DNA of 64,000 nt from Mesorhizobium sp. B2-3-4 (GTDB taxonomy: Bacteria; Pseudomonadota; Alphaproteobacteria; Rhizobiales; Rhizobiaceae), in contig NZ_VFVY01000003.1 of assembly GCF_006442315.1 (NCBI RefSeq), forward strand, positions 124,001 to 188,000. Direction: 5' to 3'. Positions 38,455 through 47,826 of the stretch are shown here, one piece after another. Position numbers and translations under genes: made by a program. The stretch's first letter is position 1; the number at the start of each line of letters is the position of its first letter. The notes below the pieces were generated by a model. It did not search any database and was not told where the DNA came from. It saw only the letters and a list, made by a program, of their open reading frames with translations.

Positions 38455-39107
38455 GACACGCCGGCTCCCAACGCGCGGCGCCCGCCGGAAACCAGTAGCC
38501 GGCGCAGGGCCAGGGACAGAGCGAGGTAGACCAATGTCACCACGAAATAGGTCTCGAAGGAGCGGAAGGTGCGCGCCTGCAGCATGTCGGCCTCGTAGGT
38601 CAGCTCGCGCACGGCAATCTGCGACACCACGGCCGATTCCAGCATCATGATGACGATCTGGCTGGTCAGCGCGGGGTAGATCACCTTCAGCGCCTGCGGC
38701 AGCACGATCTTGATGAACACCTGGCGTGGCCTCAAGCCCAGCGCCAGAGCCGCTTCCGTCTGCCCGTGCGGCACCGCGTCGAGCCCGGCGCCGACGATCT
38801 CGATCGTGTAGGCCGCCATGTTGAGCGTCATCGCCAGCATGGCGGCCAGGATCGGATCGAGCCGGATTCCGAGACTGGGCAGGCCGAAGAAGATGAAGAA
38901 CAGCTGCACCAGGAAAGGCGTGTTGCGCATCACCTCGACATACCAGCCGATGGCGTGGCGCAGCGGCGCCGGACCGCTTCGCCGCCCGGCGGCGCCGAGG
39001 ATGCTGAGCAGCGTTCCCGCCAGCGTGGTCACGGCGATCAAAAGGATCGTCGTGCCCGCGCCGTGCGCGATGTCGCCCGCCGCACCTGGAAGCCAGCCGA
39101 AGGCCAC
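38451..39107 (-). CDS. Polar amino-acid ABC transporter permease (HisQ type)
   Basis: 218 residues from GTG 39107, 6 bases after the binding-protein stop; AAGGA lies 10 bases upstream. RNTPFLVQLFFIFFGLPSLG (about 62-81) and the docking loop ALALGLRPRQVFIKIVLPQA (about 120-139) are diagnostic. Works with the permease encoded downstream. Confidence 0.9.
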   Translation of the reverse strand: MAFGWLPGAAGDIAHGAGTTILLIAVTTLAGTLLSILGAAGRRSGPAPLRHAIGWYVEVMRNTPFLVQLFFIFFGLPSLGIRLDPILAAMLAMTLNMAAYTIEIVGAGLDAVPHGQTEAALALGLRPRQVFIKIVLPQALKVIYPALTSQIVIMMLESAVVSQIAVRELTYEADMLQARTFRSFETYFVVTLVYLALSLALRRLLVSGGRRALGAGVS

Positions 39108-39113
39108 GGCAAC

Positions 39114-39923
39114 TCAATCCTTGAGGTTGTCGGGGTTGAGCGGCGTCTTCAGCCAGGCCTTCGAGCTCTCGTCCAGCTTGCCGTCGGCCAGCATCTTGGC
39201 GACTGCATCGTTGACCGCCTTCTTCAAGGCATCCTCGTTCTTGTTGAGGCCGATATGCGAGGGCGAGGTCAGAAGCTGGAATTTCTGCTCCGGCTTCAGC
39301 GCGTCCTGTTTGGCCAGCACCTGCGCGCCGACATCGTTGCCGACCACCATCAGCTGGGTCTGGCCGGAGATGAAGGCCTGGATCACGGCGTTGTAATTGT
39401 CGAAACGCTTGATGTCCGCCGACGCCGGTGCGGCCTCGGTGAGCGAAGTGTCCTCGAGCGTGCCGCGATTGACGGCGATCGACTTGTCGGCGAGGTCTTC
39501 CTTGCCCTTCACACTCATCGCGGCGGGACCGATCACGGCGATATAGTAGGGCGCGTAGGCGGCGGCGAAGTCGATGACCTGCTCGCGCTCCTTCGAGTAG
39601 CCGACGCTCATCAGAATGTCGACGCGATGGTCGTTGAGATAGGGGATGCGGTTCTGGCCGGTGACGGCGACCGGATTGAGCTTCACCTTCAGCGTGTCGG
39701 CAATGTATTGCGCGACGTCCATGTCGTAGCCCTTGAGGCTCATATCGGCGCTGGCCGAGGAGAAGGGCGGGAAGTCGGCGAAGACGCCGACATTGATGGC
39801 GCCGGCCTTGGTGATGTCGGCCAGCGCATCGGCCTTGGCGGCCTGGGTGGCGATGCCGAAGCTGGCGGCGCCCAGGACCAGGACGGCGGCAATGGATGAT
39901 TTCAATGTCGAATGGATTGTCAT
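39114..39923 (-). CDS. Polar amino-acid ABC transporter substrate-binding protein
   Basis: 269 residues, signal peptide to about 31 (QAAKA). Family-3 solute-binding fold: INVGVFADFPPFSSASADMSLKG, VDILMSVGYSKEREQVIDFAAAY. The Arg that grips the ligand carboxylate is expected in the SKERE segment. Being downstream of agmatinase suggests arginine, agmatine or a guanidino compound as ligand; this is inference. 80 bases separate it from agmatinase. Confidence 0.88.
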   Translation of the reverse strand: MTIHSTLKSSIAAVLVLGAASFGIATQAAKADALADITKAGAINVGVFADFPPFSSASADMSLKGYDMDVAQYIADTLKVKLNPVAVTGQNRIPYLNDHRVDILMSVGYSKEREQVIDFAAAYAPYYIAVIGPAAMSVKGKEDLADKSIAVNRGTLEDTSLTEAAPASADIKRFDNYNAVIQAFISGQTQLMVVGNDVGAQVLAKQDALKPEQKFQLLTSPSHIGLNKNEDALKKAVNDAVAKMLADGKLDESSKAWLKTPLNPDNLKD

Positions 39924-40003
39924 TTTTATTCCCCTCTGGAAGCTTTTGATTGTCTGGGTCGGCCACCGGCTCCAGGACGGCGGCCGCCTTTTCGTTTCGA
40001 GTG

Positions 40004-41065
40004 TCAGGCTCCCTTGCCAGTGATGGCCGGGCTGAAGACCATCAGGCTCAGTATCTCGAACAGAACCTGGGCGCCGGCATGCGCGGTGTTGGTGGTCGCG
40101 TCATATTGCGGCGCCACCTCCACGACGTCGCCGCCGACGATGTTGAGGCCCTTGAGACCGCGCAGCAGTTCGAGCACTTCGCGCGTCGTCAGCCCGCCGA
40201 TCTCAGGCGTGCCGGTGCCCGGCGCGAAGGCCGGATCGACGCTGTCGATGTCGAAGGAGATATAGGTCGGGCCGTCGCCGACTATTCTGCGCGCCTTCTC
40301 GATGATGGCCGGAATGCCGAGCCCGGTCACCTCCTCGGCATGCACCACGGTCATCCCCGACTCGTAGGTGAACTCCCAGAGATATTCGGCCGAGCCGCGG
40401 ATGCCGATCTGGATGGTGCGCGTCGGGTCGAGCACGCCGTCCAGCACCGCGTTGCGGAACGGGCCGCCATGGTGGAACTTGGTCAGGTCGAACAGGCCGC
40501 TTGTGTCGCAATGGGCGTCGATATGGATCAGCCCGACCGGGGCCTTCTTGCCGACCGCCTTCAGGATCGGATGCGTGATCGAATGGTCGCCGCCGACCGA
40601 CAAGGGAATAACGCCGGCATCGACGATCTGGTTGGTGCGCTTTTCGATGTCCTCATGGCTGATCTCCAGCCTGTAGCGGCTGCGGAACGGTGTGTCGCCT
40701 ATATCGGCGACCTTGAGGTCATGCGTCGGCGCGCATTCCAGCACGTGATTGTAGGGGCCGATGCGCTCGATGGCGCGCAACGCTCTGGGTCCGAAGCGGG
40801 AGCCCGGCCGGTTGGTGACGCCGAGATCCATGGGCACGCCTATTATCGCCACCTGCAGGTCGCCGAAATCCGGGTTCTCGGCCGCGATCTCGCGGTAGGG
40901 CGCGGCGAGGAAGGTCGGGATGCCGGAATAGGGGGCAAGGCGCGTGCCTGCCTTGTTGAAGATCTTGTCGGCGACCTTGCGGAACGTCGGGTCGAACATC
41001 TCGCCGCCATGGCTTTCGCCATATTTGCGCCGCAACGCGTCGAGCTTGTCGCTGTTGTAACCCAT
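40004..41065 (-). CDS. speB: Agmatinase / ureohydrolase
   Basis: 353 residues, longer than E. coli SpeB because of an N-terminal extension of about 45. The two-manganese site is intact: VGGDHSITHP, IHIDAHCDTSG and SFDIDSVDPAFAPGTGTPE. It removes urea from agmatine (or 4-guanidinobutyrate), giving putrescine or GABA; the urea can feed the urease encoded elsewhere in this window. First gene of an operon with an amino-acid importer. Exact substrate cannot be told from motifs. Confidence 0.85.
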   Translation of the reverse strand: MGYNSDKLDALRRKYGESHGGEMFDPTFRKVADKIFNKAGTRLAPYSGIPTFLAAPYREIAAENPDFGDLQVAIIGVPMDLGVTNRPGSRFGPRALRAIERIGPYNHVLECAPTHDLKVADIGDTPFRSRYRLEISHEDIEKRTNQIVDAGVIPLSVGGDHSITHPILKAVGKKAPVGLIHIDAHCDTSGLFDLTKFHHGGPFRNAVLDGVLDPTRTIQIGIRGSAEYLWEFTYESGMTVVHAEEVTGLGIPAIIEKARRIVGDGPTYISFDIDSVDPAFAPGTGTPEIGGLTTREVLELLRGLKGLNIVGGDVVEVAPQYDATTNTAHAGAQVLFEILSLMVFSPAITGKGA

Positions 41066-41242
41066 ATCCGCTCCTCCTGGACTGGCGCGGTGCGGCCGTT
41101 GGCGACTTCACGCAAGCCAACCGTCACCCGGTCGGTCGCGGCCCCGCTGGCTACCCGCAGATTTCACGTCTTGATGCTTGCTCAGGCCAAAAGTGTCCGG
41201 CAGCCGCATTGAAAAAGCAATTGATATTGTTAGGGTGTTTTC

Positions 41243-41259
41243 TGTGAGAAAATCTCACA
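41243..41259. promoter_or_regulatory. LysR operator (T-N11-A palindrome)
   Basis: TGTGAGA-AAA-TCTCACA is a perfect 17-base palindrome containing T41245-N11-A41257, the classic LysR recognition pattern. It lies 16 bases ahead of the LysR start and 178 bases from the agmatinase start, in the divergent gap 41066-41275. It is therefore placed to control both. Confidence 0.7.
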
Positions 41260-41275
41260 ATGAAGCCGAGCATCC

Positions 41276-42247
41276 ATGGCCAAGCGCTTGCCCCCTCTCA
41301 ATCCGCTGCGCGCCTTCGAGGCCACGGCGCGCCATGCCTCGCTGACCAAGGCGGCGAGTGAACTGAATGTCACGCATGGCGCAATCAGCCACCAGATCAA
41401 GGCGCTGGAGCAGTCGCTCGGCGTCAAGCTGTTCGAACGCGTCGGCCAGCGGGTCAAGCTGACCCCGCATGGCGCCGAACTCCTGCCGGCCGTATCGACG
41501 GCCTTCGACGGCATCGCCGCCGCCACGCAGCGGCTGACGCGGCCCGCGAGCAGCGGCGCGCTGTCGGTCTCCTGCGTGCCGGCGCTGCTGCTTTTGTGGA
41601 TGACGCCGCGCCTAGGCTCCTTCACCGCGCAATATCCCGACATCCAGCTGACGCTGATCGCCTCCAACGATGCCAAGGATATCAGGGCGTCACATATCGA
41701 TGTCTGTGTGCATTATGGCGACGGCCGCTGGACCGATTGCTGGATGCGCAAATGGTCGGGCCTCGAACTGTTTCCAGTGGTCAGCCCGACCTTGATCAAC
41801 AACCGCCCGATCCGCAGCGTCCGGGATCTCGCCGACCATGTCTTCCTGCATGGTGACGACGGCCGCGAATGGCACACATGGCTGGCCGCCGCCGATGCGC
41901 TCGACCTCGACAGCGGCCGCCGCCATCGTCTGGGCGATGCCCGCATGGCGACGGAGGCGGCGGTGCATGGCCATGGCGTGGCGCTGGGGGATTCGGTGAC
42001 CGCAAGCGCGCTGCTGGCCAGGGGCATGCTTGTGGCCCCGTTCAGCCTGTCGGTGCCGGCGGTCGACGATTTCTACGTCGTCTGCCGCAACGAGATGCGG
42101 GCGACGCCGATCGTACAGGTGTTCATCGACTGGCTGTTCGCCGAGAAGGCCGGGGATGACAGCCGCGCCGATGCCCCGGTGGCGGGCCGCCTCGTCACCC
42201 GCCGCAAGCGTCCGGCGCTCAAGGTGATGGGCGGCAAAGCCTCATAG
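41276..42247 (+). CDS. LysR-family regulator (GcvA-like), divergent from agmatinase
   Basis: 323 residues. Helix-turn-helix in RAFEATARHASLTKAASELN then VTHGAISHQIKALE (about 11-45). Effector domain about 95-300, with a basic C-terminal extension (RLVTRRKRPALKVMGGK). By position it controls the speB-importer operon and itself through the palindrome upstream. The effector may be arginine or agmatine, an inference. Confidence 0.88.
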   Translation: MAKRLPPLNPLRAFEATARHASLTKAASELNVTHGAISHQIKALEQSLGVKLFERVGQRVKLTPHGAELLPAVSTAFDGIAAATQRLTRPASSGALSVSCVPALLLLWMTPRLGSFTAQYPDIQLTLIASNDAKDIRASHIDVCVHYGDGRWTDCWMRKWSGLELFPVVSPTLINNRPIRSVRDLADHVFLHGDDGREWHTWLAAADALDLDSGRRHRLGDARMATEAAVHGHGVALGDSVTASALLARGMLVAPFSLSVPAVDDFYVVCRNEMRATPIVQVFIDWLFAEKAGDDSRADAPVAGRLVTRRKRPALKVMGGKAS

Positions 42248-42363
42248 GCGCACAGGGCTTTCTTTTTGTCGGGCCAGCCTGAAAGCAGGCAGCGTTTTGG
42301 TCAATTCGATGCTATGAGGCCTGTCGCTATTGTGGTGGCAGGGCAGCGAAGGCGGTAACAGAC

Positions 42364-43668
42364 ATGGCCAGGACCGATATTGCGCGGCGCGTCTACAACC
42401 ACACCTGGAAGCTCGACCCGATCGTGCGCAGCCTGCTCGACACCGATTTCTACAAGCTTTTGATGCTGCAGATGATCTGGGGCATGTATCCCAAGGTCGA
42501 TACCACTTTCTCCCTGATCAACCGCACCACCTCGGTGCGGCTCGCCGACGAGATCGACGAGGGCGAGCTGCGCGAACAGCTCGACCATGCCCGCACGCTG
42601 CGCTTCTCCAAGAAGGAGATGATTTGGCTCGGCGGTAACAATTTCTACGGCCGCAAGCAGATTTTCGAGCCGGAATTCCTGGCATGGCTGGAAGGCTTCC
42701 GGCTGCCCGACTACGAACTCTCCAGGCATGACGGCCAGTACGAACTCTCCTTCTCCGGCCCGTGGATGTACACCACGCTGTGGGAGATTCCAGCACTCGC
42801 CATCATCAACGAACTGCGCTCCCGCGCGGCTATGCGTGCCTACGGGCCGTTCGCGCTCGACGTGCTCTATGCCCGTGCCAAGGCCAAGATGTGGGCCAAG
42901 ACCGAGCGGCTGAAGGCACTGCCCGGCATTCGCATCTCGGACTTTGGAACGCGCCGGCGCCATTCCTTCCTGTGGCAGCGCTGGTGCGTCGAGGCGCTGA
43001 AGGAAGGCATCGGCGAGGCCTTTACCGGCACGTCCAACGTGCTTCTGGCCATGGACAACGATCTCGAAGCGCTCGGCACCAACGCGCATGAACTGCCGAT
43101 GGTGTTTGCCGCACTCGCCAAATCGGAGAAGGAACTGAAGCAGGCGCCCTACAAGGTGCTGCAGGACTGGCAGCGCTACTATGGCGGCAATCTTTTGATC
43201 GTGCTGCCCGACGCTTTCGGCACCGCCTCTTTCCTGCGCGACGCGCCTGACTGGGTGGCCGACTGGACGGGTTTTCGCCCCGATAGTGCGCCGCCGATCG
43301 AGGGCGGCGAAAAGATCATCGACTGGTGGCGCGAGAAGGGCAAGGACCCCAGGCAGAAGCTGCTGATCTTCTCCGACGGTCTCGAAGTCGAGACCATCGA
43401 GGAGACCTACCGCCACTTCAAGGGCAAGGTGCGCATGTCCTTCGGCTGGGGCACCAATCTGACCAACGACTTCGAAGGCTGCGCGCCGACGGAAACCAAC
43501 AGTCTCGACGCCATATCGCTGGTCTGCAAGGTCACCGAAGCCAATGGCCGCCCGGCGGTCAAGCTCTCCGACAACCCGGCCAAGGCGACAGGTGACCATA
43601 AGGAAATAGAGCGGTATTTGAGGATCTTCGGGCAGAAGGACCGCGTGGAGCAGCTGGTCAAGGTGTGA
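42364..43668 (+). CDS. pncB: Nicotinate phosphoribosyltransferase
   Basis: 434 residues, full length. Family marks: [17 protein letters not shown] (about 25-41), [21 protein letters not shown] with the autophosphorylated His region, [12 protein letters not shown], and the C-terminal [13 protein letters not shown] and [11 protein letters not shown]. It turns nicotinate, PRPP and ATP into nicotinate mononucleotide (Preiss-Handler NAD salvage). pncA, which supplies nicotinate, lies 8 kb away on the other strand. Confidence 0.95.
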   Translation: MARTDIARRVYNHTWKLDPIVRSLLDTDFYKLLMLQMIWGMYPKVDTTFSLINRTTSVRLADEIDEGELREQLDHARTLRFSKKEMIWLGGNNFYGRKQIFEPEFLAWLEGFRLPDYELSRHDGQYELSFSGPWMYTTLWEIPALAIINELRSRAAMRAYGPFALDVLYARAKAKMWAKTERLKALPGIRISDFGTRRRHSFLWQRWCVEALKEGIGEAFTGTSNVLLAMDNDLEALGTNAHELPMVFAALAKSEKELKQAPYKVLQDWQRYYGGNLLIVLPDAFGTASFLRDAPDWVADWTGFRPDSAPPIEGGEKIIDWWREKGKDPRQKLLIFSDGLEVETIEETYRHFKGKVRMSFGWGTNLTNDFEGCAPTETNSLDAISLVCKVTEANGRPAVKLSDNPAKATGDHKEIERYLRIFGQKDRVEQLVKV

Positions 43669-43671
43669 GGC

Positions 43672-45378
43672 ATGGCAACGCCGGCCAAGATGGCAATCTT
43701 GGATAGAGTGAGTTCCCTCGCGCCTGCCTCTGTCTTGCCGGACATCTCCCCCGCAGAGGCTCCCTTCCTCTCCCTCCGGAGGGGGGAGAGGTGGCGCCGC
43801 AAAGCGGCGACGGAGTGGGGGAACCATCTGGAAGGCGCCGCAACTGACATAGGAAAAAGGGTCGCGTGCAAGCGTCGTCTTGATCTGCGCCAGGGTCGAC
43901 CCGCACTCCGTCGAGCTTCGCTCGACACTTCTCCTTCGATCGACGGGGGAGAGGAAGGGTGCCAAGCCATCGAGCGCTACCTTTGCAGCCTCGTTCCTAT
44001 CTCCTTTGCCTTGACCCTCCTCCCGACCTCGGCCTTCGCCCACGCCTCGGACCGTGGCCATGTCCTGCTGCTCCCAACCGGCTACTACCTTATCGGCGGC
44101 GCCTTCGCCGTCGCCGTCAGCTTCCTTGTCCTGGCTTTGCTGCCGCCCGATGCCCTCGAGCGCTTCTGGCGCCGGCGCCTGCCGCTTTTCACGGTCGGCG
44201 ACAACGCGGGGACCGCCGTCAGCCTGATATCGTTTGCCGGCTTTGCAATTCTGCTCGTTGCCGGCTTCATAGGCAGCCGCGACCCGCTCTCCAACCCGCT
44301 GCCGCTTGTGATATGGACGCTGCTATGGGCCGGCCTGACGCTGCTGCAGGGCGGGTTCGGCGATCTCTGGTCGTGGCTCAACCCGTGGTACGGCCCATGG
44401 CGCCTGCTGTCCCGCCTGACCGGCAGGAGCGACGGGGTGGCCAGGCCACTGCCCCAATCGCTCGGCTGCTGGCCGGCCGTCATCCTGTTCTTCGCCTTCG
44501 CCTGGTTCGAACTCATCGACCCAGCGCCTGACGATCCGGCGCGGCTTGCTTTCGCCGCCGGCCTCTACTGGCTTGTCACCTTCGTTGCCATGTTGGTGTT
44601 CGGCTATCGGCAATGGGGCCGGAGCGGCGAGTTTCTCGGCATCTTCTTTTCCATGGTCGCCCGCTTCGCGCCGGTCGAGCGCAGTGACGCAGGACGGATC
44701 AGGCTATGCTGGCCGGGCGCCAAGCTGCTGGCGGCCGAGCCTCTGCCGGCCAGCGGCATCGCCTTCCTGTTGCTCGCCCTGTCCTCGGTCTCCTTCGACG
44801 GCCTGTCGAAAACCTTCTTCTGGCTTGGCCTGTTCGGCATCAATCCGCTGGAATTTCCCGGCCGCACGGCAGTGATCGGCAGCGGCAGCCTGGGCCTTGT
44901 CCTGACATTCCTGCTGCTGGCGGGCGTGTTCCTGCTTGCCGTCTTCCTCGGGCAGCGTCTTGCCCAGGGCGACCAGCCTTTCGCCAAGGCGGCGGGACTG
45001 CTGGTGTGGTCGATCGTGCCGATCGCCCTCGCCTATCATGTCGCGCACTACCTGACGGCGCTGCTGGTCGACGGCCAGTACGCGATCGCCGCGTTGTCCG
45101 ATCCCTTCGCGCAGGGCTGGAACCTGTTTGGTACAGCCGACATGCAGGTCGAGGCCGGCATCGTTGCCGGCGCCGGCTCCGCCTGGTGGCTGTGGAACGT
45201 CCAGGCCGGCGCCATCATATCGGGCCATGTGCTGGCCGTCCTCGTCGCCCACGGCTTTGCCGGGCGCCTGCATCCCCAGCCCGCCCGCGCCGCGCTCAGC
45301 CAGTTTCCGCTCACCGTCTTGATGATCGCCTACACCATTTTCGGTCTCTGGCTGCTTGCCACGCCGACGGTCGGATGA
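43672..45378 (+). CDS. Polytopic membrane protein; 5' part derived from a repeat
   Basis: The open frame from ATG 43672 gives 568 residues. The first ~98 are basic and low in complexity because they come from the repeat at 43768-43956. The natural protein probably begins near 43970-44010, where a signal-like segment (SLVPISFALTLLPTSAFA) leads into AHASDRGHVLLLPTGYYLIGG. No ATG, GTG or good TTG lies at that point, so translation may start within or before the repeat, possibly coupled to pncB (AAGG 9 bases before 43672). About ten membrane helices follow. Function unknown. Confidence 0.65.
   Translation: MATPAKMAILDRVSSLAPASVLPDISPAEAPFLSLRRGERWRRKAATEWGNHLEGAATDIGKRVACKRRLDLRQGRPALRRASLDTSPSIDGGEEGCQAIERYLCSLVPISFALTLLPTSAFAHASDRGHVLLLPTGYYLIGGAFAVAVSFLVLALLPPDALERFWRRRLPLFTVGDNAGTAVSLISFAGFAILLVAGFIGSRDPLSNPLPLVIWTLLWAGLTLLQGGFGDLWSWLNPWYGPWRLLSRLTGRSDGVARPLPQSLGCWPAVILFFAFAWFELIDPAPDDPARLAFAAGLYWLVTFVAMLVFGYRQWGRSGEFLGIFFSMVARFAPVERSDAGRIRLCWPGAKLLAAEPLPASGIAFLLLALSSVSFDGLSKTFFWLGLFGINPLEFPGRTAVIGSGSLGLVLTFLLLAGVFLLAVFLGQRLAQGDQPFAKAAGLLVWSIVPIALAYHVAHYLTALLVDGQYAIAALSDPFAQGWNLFGTADMQVEAGIVAGAGSAWWLWNVQAGAIISGHVLAVLVAHGFAGRLHPQPARAALSQFPLTVLMIAYTIFGLWLLATPTVG
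43768..43956. repeat. Composite intergenic repeat with several hairpins
   Basis: It begins with a CTCTCCC...GGGAGAG-type hairpin (43768-43791), then CGCCGC-AAA-GCGGCG (about 43795-43809). ACGGAGTG and its complement CACTCCGT follow about 100 bases apart, then a TCGAGC/GCTCGA hairpin (about 43911-43925). The element ends with a gggggagagg stretch. This matches the style of repeats scattered in Mesorhizobium genomes. It lies inside the 5' part of the frame of the next gene. Confidence 0.6.
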
Positions 45379-45449
45379 GATGAAGTCACTCGCGTGGCAT
45401 GCCCCGACGGAAAGCTCGCTTGCCAGGCCATGCCTTTGGTGATTTAGTT

Positions 45450-45470
45450 TGTATACATGCAATTTTGCAT
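45450..45470. promoter_or_regulatory. Overlapping palindromes in promoter of branched-chain-type ABC operon
   Basis: TGTATACA (45450-45457) is a perfect 8-bp palindrome, similar to GntR/FadR-type sites. It runs into ATGCAA-TT-TTGCAT (45457-45470), a second perfect palindrome. Both lie 65-85 bases before the GTG of the binding-protein gene. No GntR gene is in the window, so the regulator would be encoded elsewhere. Confidence 0.45.
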
Positions 45471-45534
45471 CCTCTTGCCGAGGATGTTCGAGCCGCCTTA
45501 TCGTTGGTCAAAACGCAAGAACAGGGGAACGAAC

Positions 45535-46839
45535 GTGACTGACAAGAACGGATTTTTCGACCTTTCCAAATCAGGCATCACCCGTCGCAAGGCTCTCAAG
45601 GGCTTAGCCGCCGGCGCGGGGCTGGCCGTGGCGCCCGGCTTCGTCCGCTACGCCCAGGCGCAGAGCTCCGCGCCGATCAAGATCGGCTTCCAGTCGCACC
45701 GCACCGGCATCGGCGCCGCCTATGGCCGCTGGTACGAAAAGACGACCGCTGCCGCGATCAAGGCGATCAATGCCGCCGGTGGCATCAATGGCCGTCAGGT
45801 CGAAGTCATCATCGAGGATGATGGCACCGATCCCGGCCGTGGCGCCGAAGTGGTCGGCAAGTTCGCCACCCAGCACAAGACCGACATCGTCTTCGGCACG
45901 CTGTTCTCGCATGTCGTCATCGGCTCGGCGCCCGCCGCCGGCGAAGCCAAGATGCCCTATTTCGTCGTCAGCGAAGGCCACCACGTCGCCTCGACCAAGC
46001 TCAACCGCTATGTCTTCCAGCCCGGGATCACCGATGTGAAGAGCCAGATCCAGTCGATGGCGCCATGGATCGCTGCCAATGCCGGCAAGAAGGTGACGCA
46101 GATCTTCCCCGATTTCGCCTTCGGCTACGACCATCGCGACTACCTGCCGCCGGCGCTGAAGGCGCAGGGCGCCGACGTCATCGCGCAGATCGCCATTCCG
46201 CCGACGGAATCCTCCTTCACCAAGTACTTCCCGCAGATTCCGGCCGAGACCGAGGTGATCTACCACGTCATGGTCGGCCCGGCGGTGCTTACCTTCGTCA
46301 AGGAACTCGGTGAGTTCTACGGCTCGCAGCGGCCGCAACTGTTCGGCTTCATCGATTCGCTGGAAGCCGTCGACATCAACAGCCCCGGCCTGGAATTCCT
46401 CGACGGCAGCCATTTCTGGGAAGGCTCGCCGCGCTACGCGCAGGCTGATGACAGCGAGGCGCAGAAGGCTTATCGCGCCGCCGTCGGCATCGACGACAAT
46501 GGTGCCGCCGTCGGCGACCCCAAGGATGTCTCCACCGCCGCGCACATGTTCGGCTGCTGGGAAACGCTCTATGTCGTCAAGAAGGCGATGGAAGACGCCG
46601 GCTACAAGGGGCCTGAGGACCGCGCCAAGCTGGTCGAGGCGACCGAAGCGCTGAAGGAATTCGCCGAAGGGCCGGAGCATCCGCAAGGGCCAAAGACCTT
46701 CAACGGCAAGATCCACCAGTGCTTCGGCATCCAGAACATCTCCAAGGTCGAGGGCGGCAAGCTCAAGGTCGTGCACAAGACCAAGATCGAGGACGGGCTC
46801 TACGAGGCCGAAGGGGATTACACGACACAGGCACTTTAG
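45535..46839 (+). CDS. Branched-chain amino acid-type (HAAT) ABC substrate-binding protein, Tat signal
   Basis: 434 residues from GTG 45535 with AGGGGAA upstream. The N-terminus has a twin-arginine motif (ITRRKALKGLAAGAGLAVAP, about 18-37), so export is probably by Tat. A Leu/Ile/Val-binding-like fold follows: IKIGFQSHRTGIGAAYGRWYE, AINAAGGINGRQVEVIIEDDG. The ligand could be an amide, urea or aromatic acid rather than a branched-chain amino acid. First of five genes forming a complete importer. Confidence 0.88.
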   Translation: MTDKNGFFDLSKSGITRRKALKGLAAGAGLAVAPGFVRYAQAQSSAPIKIGFQSHRTGIGAAYGRWYEKTTAAAIKAINAAGGINGRQVEVIIEDDGTDPGRGAEVVGKFATQHKTDIVFGTLFSHVVIGSAPAAGEAKMPYFVVSEGHHVASTKLNRYVFQPGITDVKSQIQSMAPWIAANAGKKVTQIFPDFAFGYDHRDYLPPALKAQGADVIAQIAIPPTESSFTKYFPQIPAETEVIYHVMVGPAVLTFVKELGEFYGSQRPQLFGFIDSLEAVDINSPGLEFLDGSHFWEGSPRYAQADDSEAQKAYRAAVGIDDNGAAVGDPKDVSTAAHMFGCWETLYVVKKAMEDAGYKGPEDRAKLVEATEALKEFAEGPEHPQGPKTFNGKIHQCFGIQNISKVEGGKLKVVHKTKIEDGLYEAEGDYTTQAL

Positions 46840-46890
46840 GCTCATTCCAGCCAGCGTGAGCGCCAAGCCACTCCTCCATGGCCTGCCGGC

Positions 46891-47826
46891 ATGGCCGACA
46901 GGCCAGAGGTGCACGCTTGGCACCACTTCATCGGGCGTGTAACCGTGCATTTCGGACCCCATCTCCTCCTCGCCGCCCTCGAAGGCCTCGTCACCTCAGC
47001 CGTGCTGGCGCTGACGGCGCTGGGCCTGTCGCTGGTGTTCGGTGTCATGCGCGTCGTCAACGTCGCGCATGGCGAGTTCTTCATGCTGGGCGCCGTGCTC
47101 GCCTGGGCGATCTCGACGGCTATTTCAGGCCATCCGGCGCTTGGCTTCCTGGCGGCTCTGATCATCGCGCCGCTGATCGTCGGCGCCATCGCGCTGGTTG
47201 CCGAACGGCTGGTGTTGCGCCGGCTTAATTATAATCCCGAAGCCACCATCGTCGCCACCATCGGCATGCTCTACATCATCCAGCAACTGGCGCTGACCTT
47301 CTATGGCCCGGAAGCGCGGCCGGTGGAGCCGCCGTTCAACTACCGCATCCTGCTGCCGTGGTTCGGCTATTCCGGCTACAAGCTGTCGATCATCGCCGCC
47401 TCCGCGCTGCTCTTGATCGCGACCTGGCTGGTGCTGACGCGCACCAGGATCGGCCTGATCATGCGCGCCACCCAATATGACAGCGAGACCGCGCAGGCCT
47501 TCGGCATTCCCGTCGGCCGCGTCTATGGCGGCGTCTTCGCACTTGGCGCCATGCTGGCGGCCATCGCCGCGGTGCTGATCGTGCCGATCAGCCAGGCGCA
47601 CTATCTGATGGGGCAGGACCCGCTGCTGCTCTCCTTCATCGTCGTCATCATCGGCGGGCTAGGCTCGTTGCGCGGCACCGTCGTCGCCGCCGTGCTGATC
47701 GGCCTGTCGGACGGCATCATCTCGATGTTCTTCTCGCCGACCTTGGCCAAGATCATCGCCACGCTGCTGGTCGCCATGGTGCTGGTGTTTCGCCCGCAGG
47801 GCCTGTTCGGGACGGCGTCGCGATGA
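46891..47826 (+). CDS. Branched-chain-type ABC permease (LivH-like)
   Basis: 311 residues from ATG 46891; a GTG at 46945 in frame would shorten it by 18 and gives a more usual N-terminus. Eight-helix pattern. GVMRVVNVAHGEFFMLGA (about 51-68) and FVVIIGG-type LSFIVVIIGGLGSLRGTVVA are LivH marks. Pairs with the next permease, whose start overlaps its stop by 4 bases. Confidence 0.9.
   Translation: MADRPEVHAWHHFIGRVTVHFGPHLLLAALEGLVTSAVLALTALGLSLVFGVMRVVNVAHGEFFMLGAVLAWAISTAISGHPALGFLAALIIAPLIVGAIALVAERLVLRRLNYNPEATIVATIGMLYIIQQLALTFYGPEARPVEPPFNYRILLPWFGYSGYKLSIIAASALLLIATWLVLTRTRIGLIMRATQYDSETAQAFGIPVGRVYGGVFALGAMLAAIAAVLIVPISQAHYLMGQDPLLLSFIVVIIGGLGSLRGTVVAAVLIGLSDGIISMFFSPTLAKIIATLLVAMVLVFRPQGLFGTASR

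Noticed and set aside
42301-44061. 586-residue minus-strand open frame opposite pncB
   Set aside because: Mirror of pncB plus repeat sequence; no recognisable protein features.
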